From NCBI GenBank assembly GCA_946478755.1, contig CAMLDJ010000093.1:1-17883 (forward strand): a stretch of 17,883 nucleotides of DNA, in the 5' to 3' direction. Below are positions 13,922 through 17,883 of the stretch, in pieces (position 1 is the stretch's first letter; each line of letters starts with the position of its first letter). The notes beneath the pieces were generated by a model, which ran no database searches, had not been told where the DNA came from, and saw only the letters and a list, made by a program, of their open reading frames with translations. Both the position numbers and the translations under genes were made by a program. The DNA is from an uncultured Pedobacter sp. (lineage in GTDB: Bacteria; Bacteroidota; Bacteroidia; Sphingobacteriales; Sphingobacteriaceae).

Positions 13922-15250
13922 TTAAAACAATGTAAATTCAACCCTACGGTTTTTCTGGCGACCTTCAGCGGTTTTGTTTGACGCTATAGGTTGGTTTGGA
14001 CCGTAACCTGTTGCTTCAATACGTGATGCGTTTGCGCCCTGCGACACCAGGTAAGCTTTGATTGCTTCTGCTCTGTCTTTAGATAAGCGAAGGTTTAACG
14101 CCATAGATCCGGTGTTGTCGGTGTGTCCGGCTAACTTTAAGCTAAAGTTTTTCGCGATCAGCAATTCTGCTACTTTGTTTAAAGTTGAATAAGATCTGGA
14201 CCTGATCGTAGACTTACCTAAATCGAATTCCAGGTTTTTAATGGCTTCATCAACTACCCTGCGGTCAGCCTCTGTTACCACAACCTTGGTTTCTTTGATG
14301 ATTTCACGTTGAGCTTTGATTGGGCAACCGGAGCCATCTACGACTGTTCCGGATTTTGTACCTGCACATTTGTCAAATTTATCAGCCACCCCATCATTAT
14401 CCTCATCAGCCATATCTTTCGCATACTGTGCCCTGTCTCTTTCCGCATTTTGCTCTGCTGTCGATAATGCTCTTCTTAACTCATCAGATTCTTCTTTGGA
14501 TTGTTTACGAAGATCAGCTAAAGCACTGTAATTTTGCAACTGTGGTTTTTCTTTGCTTCCAAGGGCAAATTCTAAACCGATATGCCCGTAAGAGAATTTA
14601 TCATTTTTAGACCCGGAATTATACCCGTCAAATTTATCTGATTTTACAAAGTTTACATCGTACCCCATGTCCAGGTTGATGCCTTTTGCTACACCAAGTT
14701 TGAAACCTGCGCCAACCGGCACGAACCATCTTTCGTTGTCACCCTCGCTTGCCGATGTAGTACCATCGTTAATCGTGGCATTTGCGGACATATAGCCAGC
14801 ACCTGCTTTTACATAAGGGATCAGGATCGCATTTTCATTGTTGATGTTAATGTTCGCCAGGTTATAAACCGCTGTTAAAGCAGCTGACCATTCGATTTTA
14901 GTTTCATAGCTTGAATTGGCGGTGTAGGTGTTGTCACCATCAACTACATCTTCAAAAGATCTGAGTCCTTCCGTTTTTCCTCGTAAGAAATCAGCCTGAA
15001 GTCCTAAAGAAGGCAAGATTTGTTTTTTGACAAAAGCCCCGTAACCAATATTTTCTTTAGCAGTTTGGAAATCACGTTCTTTACCATTGAATATGGTATT
15101 CTGACTTAACACTCCGCCATGGATACCGACTGACCAGGTACGGAAGGCTTTTTCTGAAAACCGACTTGTCGATTGATCTTGTGCAAATAATTGTGAGGAG
15201 AGCCCTACCAGAGATAGCACCAGAGCTGTTTTTGTAATTTTCGATTTCAT
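13922..15250 (-). CDS. OmpA-family outer-membrane protein
   Basis: A 442-residue protein with signal peptide 1-23 (LSSQLFA/Q). Residues about 36-232 form an N-terminal outer-membrane beta-barrel (WSVGIHGGVL to FSYGHIGLEFAL). About 240-280 is a charged, probably coiled-coil linker; 281-310 is a thrombospondin-type-3 calcium-binding segment (DEDNDGVADKFDKC...GCPI) with a Cys pair; about 335-440 is the OmpA C-terminal peptidoglycan-binding domain (LAGHTDNTGSMALNLRLSKDRA, NRRVEFTLF). It should tie the outer membrane to peptidoglycan and is probably abundant. The leader carries a hairpin (15271-15294) and a candidate promoter (15347-15378). Confidence 0.95.
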   Translation of the reverse strand: MKSKITKTALVLSLVGLSSQLFAQDQSTSRFSEKAFRTWSVGIHGGVLSQNTIFNGKERDFQTAKENIGYGAFVKKQILPSLGLQADFLRGKTEGLRSFEDVVDGDNTYTANSSYETKIEWSAALTAVYNLANININNENAILIPYVKAGAGYMSANATINDGTTSASEGDNERWFVPVGAGFKLGVAKGINLDMGYDVNFVKSDKFDGYNSGSKNDKFSYGHIGLEFALGSKEKPQLQNYSALADLRKQSKEESDELRRALSTAEQNAERDRAQYAKDMADEDNDGVADKFDKCAGTKSGTVVDGSGCPIKAQREIIKETKVVVTEADRRVVDEAIKNLEFDLGKSTIRSRSYSTLNKVAELLIAKNFSLKLAGHTDNTGSMALNLRLSKDRAEAIKAYLVSQGANASRIEATGYGPNQPIASNKTAEGRQKNRRVEFTLF

Positions 15251-15270
15251 TTTGATATATTTAGATAAAA

Positions 15271-15294
15271 TGTTCGGTCTAATTATGCCGAACA
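15271..15294 (-). promoter_or_regulatory. Leader hairpin upstream of the ompA-like gene
   Basis: Perfect 7-base arms TGTTCGG (15271-15277) and CCGAACA (15288-15294), with TTTTAT following on the minus strand, 20 bases before the ATG. It may stabilise the mRNA 5' end or act as a weak attenuator. Confidence 0.45.
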
Positions 15295-15346
15295 GGTATC
15301 TCCTTGTAATAACCTTGCCAAAGCCGAATTTCCTAAGTATTAATTT

Positions 15347-15378
15347 TGAATGTATTAATAATCAAGCTTTTAATCAAA
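15347..15378 (-). promoter_or_regulatory. Candidate promoter of the ompA-like gene
   Basis: On the minus strand, TTTG (complement of 15375-15378), a 20-base spacer, then TACATTCA (15347-15354), two mismatches from TAnnTTTG. The predicted leader of about 90 bases would contain the hairpin at 15271-15294. Confidence 0.35.
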
Positions 15379-15424
15379 GTGTTTAGATTCGGCAAAAAAA
15401 TGAATCAATAGTTTAAATCTTAGT

Positions 15425-15468
15425 AAAAATGTATAGTATTTACTACAATACAGATCATTGCAAATGAT
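15425..15468 (-). terminator. Weak candidate terminator after the beta-CASP protein gene
   Basis: On the minus strand, a 6-bp ATCATT/AATGAT hairpin (15454-15468) abuts the stop codon, followed by an imperfect TGTA...TACA stem and TTTTT (15425-15446). Both stems are A/T-rich and short. Confidence 0.28.
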
Positions 15469-16853
15469 TATAGTTCAAAGACGTCACCCTTTTTCGGAAC
15501 GATAACCTCATAATCCTCCTTTTCAAGTGCCTGAGCTAAGTTATGCATGCTACTCAATTCTCCATGAACCAGAAAAACCTTTTTTAAAGTGTTTGGGTCT
15601 TGTTGTTTGACGGTGTTTACCAGATCGTTATGATCTCCATGACCGCTTAACAGATCTGTCTGTTTTATATTGGCATACACCATGAGGTCCCGGTTTCTTA
15701 ATTTTATGATTGGGTCTCCTCTTAAAAGCCTGTTTCCGAGCGTACCTTTCGCGCAATATCCGATAAACAATATGGTACAATAGTAATTCTGGATATTATA
15801 ATAAAGATGATCCTGTATTCTGCCACCTTCAAGCATTCCGGCAGAGGATATGATGATACATGGCTCATGATAATTGCTAATGGATATGCTTTCACGTTTA
15901 TCGTGTACGTACGAAAGTTCTTTAAATTCAGAACCATCAACCGCGTTTTTGTAAAAGTTCTGAGCTTCTTCATTAAGGTAACGCTGATACTTGTGATAAA
16001 TCGCGGTCGCCGAGCTGGCAAGAGGGCTATCTATAAAAACTTTGACCGGGGGAAGAAGTTTTTTATTGAATATTTTATTGAGTACATAGGCGAGTGCTTG
16101 TGTTCGGCCGATGCTAAAGGCTGGTATGATCAATCTGCCTGGATATTTAATGCAGGTCTCCGAAATCGTTTCAATGAGCTTTTGCTCCAAAGTCGTGTCT
16201 GTGCTATGAAATTTACCCCCGTAAGTTGATTCTGAGACCAGGTAGTCTACCTGTGGTAATGGCTGAGGATCAGTTAAAAGCGGATACTTTTTCCTGCCGA
16301 TATCTCCCGTAAATGCAATCCGTTTAATAGATTCATTTTCACGAACAGTTAAAACTATGGCGGCTGCCCCTAATAAATGCCCGATGGGAATAAAGGTTAA
16401 GGATAAGTTTTCATTGATCTTGAATTCCTTTTCAAAGTCTATAGTTACAAAGCGTTCAACCGTTTCTAATACATGTTTTTGCAGATACAAAGGTTCCGGC
16501 CCTGATCTATGTCGCTTAGTGCGTGGATGCTTGTTCTGTTTGCTTAGAAAAATATTTACTGAGTCCAGTAACAGTACCTCAGTTAGTTCAGCAGTAGGAG
16601 GGCTACAAAGAATCTGTCCGTTGAAACCCATTCGCACCAAAGTTGGTAAATTCCCCGAATGGTCGATATGTGCATGAGTTAATATAACGACATCAATGCT
16701 GGCAGGGTCAAATGAGAAATACTGGTTTTCATGCTGATAGGTGCCTTTCTCATAATCAAGGCCACAATCGATCAGAACGTTATAGTTTTCTATCTGCAAC
16801 AGGTGCATGCTGCCCGTTACCTGTTCAGCGGCGCCTAAAATTGTCAATTTCAT
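15468..16853 (-). CDS. Beta-CASP metallo-beta-lactamase-fold RNase-like protein
   Basis: A 461-residue cytoplasmic metallo-hydrolase of the CPSF/RNase-J-related group. Metal ligands are visible: HAHIDHSG at 60-67, GHLLGAA (H159) and FTGDIG (D184). The beta-CASP insert follows with the acidic SEST motif after D184, IPAFSIGRTQALAYVL, and FIDSPLA; the C-terminal part has SSAGMLEGGRI, LLSGHGDHNDL and the final VFLVHGE, an RNA-specificity-type end. The family cleaves or trims RNA; the substrate here is not known. The ATG at 16853 directly begins the fold (MKLTILGAAEQVTGS). It lies 62 bases after the SDR-like gene on the same strand and may share its transcript. Confidence 0.93.
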   Translation of the reverse strand: MKLTILGAAEQVTGSMHLLQIENYNVLIDCGLDYEKGTYQHENQYFSFDPASIDVVILTHAHIDHSGNLPTLVRMGFNGQILCSPPTAELTEVLLLDSVNIFLSKQNKHPRTKRHRSGPEPLYLQKHVLETVERFVTIDFEKEFKINENLSLTFIPIGHLLGAAAIVLTVRENESIKRIAFTGDIGRKKYPLLTDPQPLPQVDYLVSESTYGGKFHSTDTTLEQKLIETISETCIKYPGRLIIPAFSIGRTQALAYVLNKIFNKKLLPPVKVFIDSPLASSATAIYHKYQRYLNEEAQNFYKNAVDGSEFKELSYVHDKRESISISNYHEPCIIISSAGMLEGGRIQDHLYYNIQNYYCTILFIGYCAKGTLGNRLLRGDPIIKLRNRDLMVYANIKQTDLLSGHGDHNDLVNTVKQQDPNTLKKVFLVHGELSSMHNLAQALEKEDYEVIVPKKGDVFEL

Positions 16854-16915
16854 AATTACACTATCCTTATGGGAAGCAATTTATAGTTTTTAAAAGGTTT
16901 TTTGGTTTTTGTGGT

Positions 16916-17758
16916 TCAACTATCTTTATGAAGCCACTCTATCCAGTTGGAGACAAGGTATTTGTAATTTACTAAGGGTGACTGAATGGTTGATATAATT
17001 TTCCAGTTCAGCAGCTCATCTTTAAAAACCGGAGCTGGTAACTGAGTCCTTAATGCTGCAGTTGTGTAAAACTGCTGTTTGCTGGGGTGATCGGGTGAAC
17101 AGGCATTGTATATATGTCCGAACGTGCCATTTTTAAGCAGGCTCAAGCTTAGGCCAATGCAATCGTCCAGGTGAATCAGATTAATGGGCGCCCTGCCATT
17201 CGGTACATCCGTTTTCCCTGCGAAAAATCTTCCAGGTTCTCTTTCCGGACCAATCAATCCACCAAAACGAATAATTGTGCTAGTAAATGCTTGTTGACTG
17301 CTAAGTAACTTTTCAGCTTCCAGGATTGCTCTTCCAGATTCAGTTTCTGGTCGGGCCACAGTTAACTCTGTTATCTCCTCATTTATGTCGCCATATACAG
17401 CTGTTGAACTGATAAATACAACCTGATTAACCTTATTTAGCTTTGCAGCATTAGCGATGTGTGCAATTTTAGCGCTGAAGTCCGACTGTTGGCCTGCACG
17501 TCTGTTTGGAGGGATACAAATAAATAGCACGTCTGTTTGAAAGAAGGCAGGATCGTAGCTTTCTTTATCTTTTTGAAAATTAATCAAAAATGGGCGAATC
17601 CGGTGAGTCGCCAATAAGTCAAGCTTTTCGGGTGTGGTGGAGGAGCCTTTTACGATGTAATGTTGCTGTACCAACTTCTTTGCCAGTTCGAATCCATACC
17701 AGCCACAGCCCAAAATACTAATTGTTTTTGGCGCTGTTGAAGTGATAAAGTTATCCAT
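16916..17758 (-). CDS. YeeZ-like atypical SDR, NAD(P)-binding
   Basis: A 280-residue Rossmann-fold protein resembling E. coli YeeZ. The dinucleotide loop GCGWYG is at 17-22; SSTAVYGD is at 117-124, IRFGGLIGPEREPGRFFAGK near 163-182, INLIHLDDCIG near 192-202 and HIYNACSPDHPSK near 215. Where an extended SDR would have the catalytic YxxxK, this protein has SGRAILEAE, so it is an atypical member and may not be an oxidoreductase. The start is ATG at 17758: a longer open frame exists, but its first dozen residues are translated sequencing adapter and the following stretch crosses a terminator hairpin. Function unknown; no pathway neighbour is recognisable. Confidence 0.9.
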   Translation of the reverse strand: MDNFITSTAPKTISILGCGWYGFELAKKLVQQHYIVKGSSTTPEKLDLLATHRIRPFLINFQKDKESYDPAFFQTDVLFICIPPNRRAGQQSDFSAKIAHIANAAKLNKVNQVVFISSTAVYGDINEEITELTVARPETESGRAILEAEKLLSSQQAFTSTIIRFGGLIGPEREPGRFFAGKTDVPNGRAPINLIHLDDCIGLSLSLLKNGTFGHIYNACSPDHPSKQQFYTTAALRTQLPAPVFKDELLNWKIISTIQSPLVNYKYLVSNWIEWLHKDS

Positions 17759-17780
17759 CAGTTTTTTCTCTTGTAGACCT

Positions 17781-17818
17781 AAATAAAAAGAGGGTAATGT
17801 TTTTGACATACCCCCTTT
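17781..17818 (-). terminator. Terminator of an upstream minus-strand gene lying beyond the contig end
   Basis: On the minus strand, AAAGGGGGTATGT pairs with ACATTACCCTCTTT (one bulge, one G-U) and is followed by TTTTTATTT. It ends 22 bases before the SDR start codon, so the lost neighbour was probably a same-strand gene with its own transcript. Confidence 0.72.
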
Positions 17819-17835
17819 AAAAAAAATGTTCTTAG

Positions 17836-17883
17836 AGATCGGAAGAGCACACGTCTGAACTCCAGTCACGGAAGCTAATCTCG
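17836..17883. other. Illumina TruSeq adapter, index and flank (artefact)
   Basis: Bases 17836-17869 begin AGATCGGAAGAGCACACGTC and run on as the standard TruSeq 3' adapter; GGAAGCTA (17870-17877) occupies the index position and ATCTCG (17878-17883) is the start of the fixed flank after it. On the minus strand it translates to the well-known contaminant MTGVQTCALPIS. It is not genomic. Confidence 0.98.

Noticed and set aside
15807..16229. 140-residue open frame antisense to the beta-CASP protein gene
   Set aside because: The sense frame has complete catalytic motifs; the antisense translation shows no family signature or signal.

Overview
The window looks like the end of a contig from a Bacteroidota genome, most likely Sphingobacteriaceae (Pedobacter or Mucilaginibacter-like). 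The support is family content (ECF sigma / FecR-DUF4974 pair, STN and GIN domains, DUF4833, LA_2272-type surface repeats, OmpA with a thrombospondin-type segment), A-rich leaders with weak Shine-Dalgarno sequences, and several TAnnTTTG promoter -7 motifs. Genus is inference. The last 48 bases are not biological: they match an Illumina TruSeq adapter, index and flank.

Layout. 1-1795: 3' part of a PPK2-family polyphosphate kinase, converging on a class A beta-lactamase-fold serine hydrolase. 1796-4770: vitamin B12 uptake locus, with a cobalamin riboswitch, a BtuB-type TonB-dependent receptor, a small polytopic membrane protein (DUF6580-like) and a strong terminator. 4888-10769 (minus strand): six tightly packed genes that look like one operon. 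In transcription order they encode a 15-residue-repeat surface protein, a GIN-domain lipoprotein, a DUF4833 protein, an ECF sigma factor, a FecR-type anti-sigma factor, and an STN/carboxypeptidase-regulatory protein ending in 16-residue repeats of the same kind. 10843-13860: a Bcr/CflA-type efflux pump, divergent from an AraC-type regulator with an N-terminal CxxC heavy-metal-associated-like domain, which is followed by a TerC-family membrane protein. 13865-13917: a long inverted-repeat bidirectional terminator. 13922-17758 (minus strand): an OmpA-family protein, a beta-CASP metallo-beta-lactamase-fold RNase-like protein and a YeeZ-like atypical SDR. 17836-17883: adapter.

How the parts may work together. 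The B12 locus is a standard riboswitch-controlled uptake module with a likely inner-membrane companion. The most unusual region is the six-gene sigma operon. In textbook Bacteroidota surface signalling, an STN domain at the N-terminus of a TonB-dependent receptor talks to FecR, which controls the sigma factor. Here the STN protein has no TonB-receptor plug or barrel. It carries an array of GxQxAGxxN repeats, and a second protein with the same repeat type sits at the head of the operon. This suggests a cell-surface signalling system whose sensor or output is a repeat-built envelope protein and not a nutrient importer; that reading is inference.

No tRNA, rRNA, CRISPR array, transposase or phage gene was seen.
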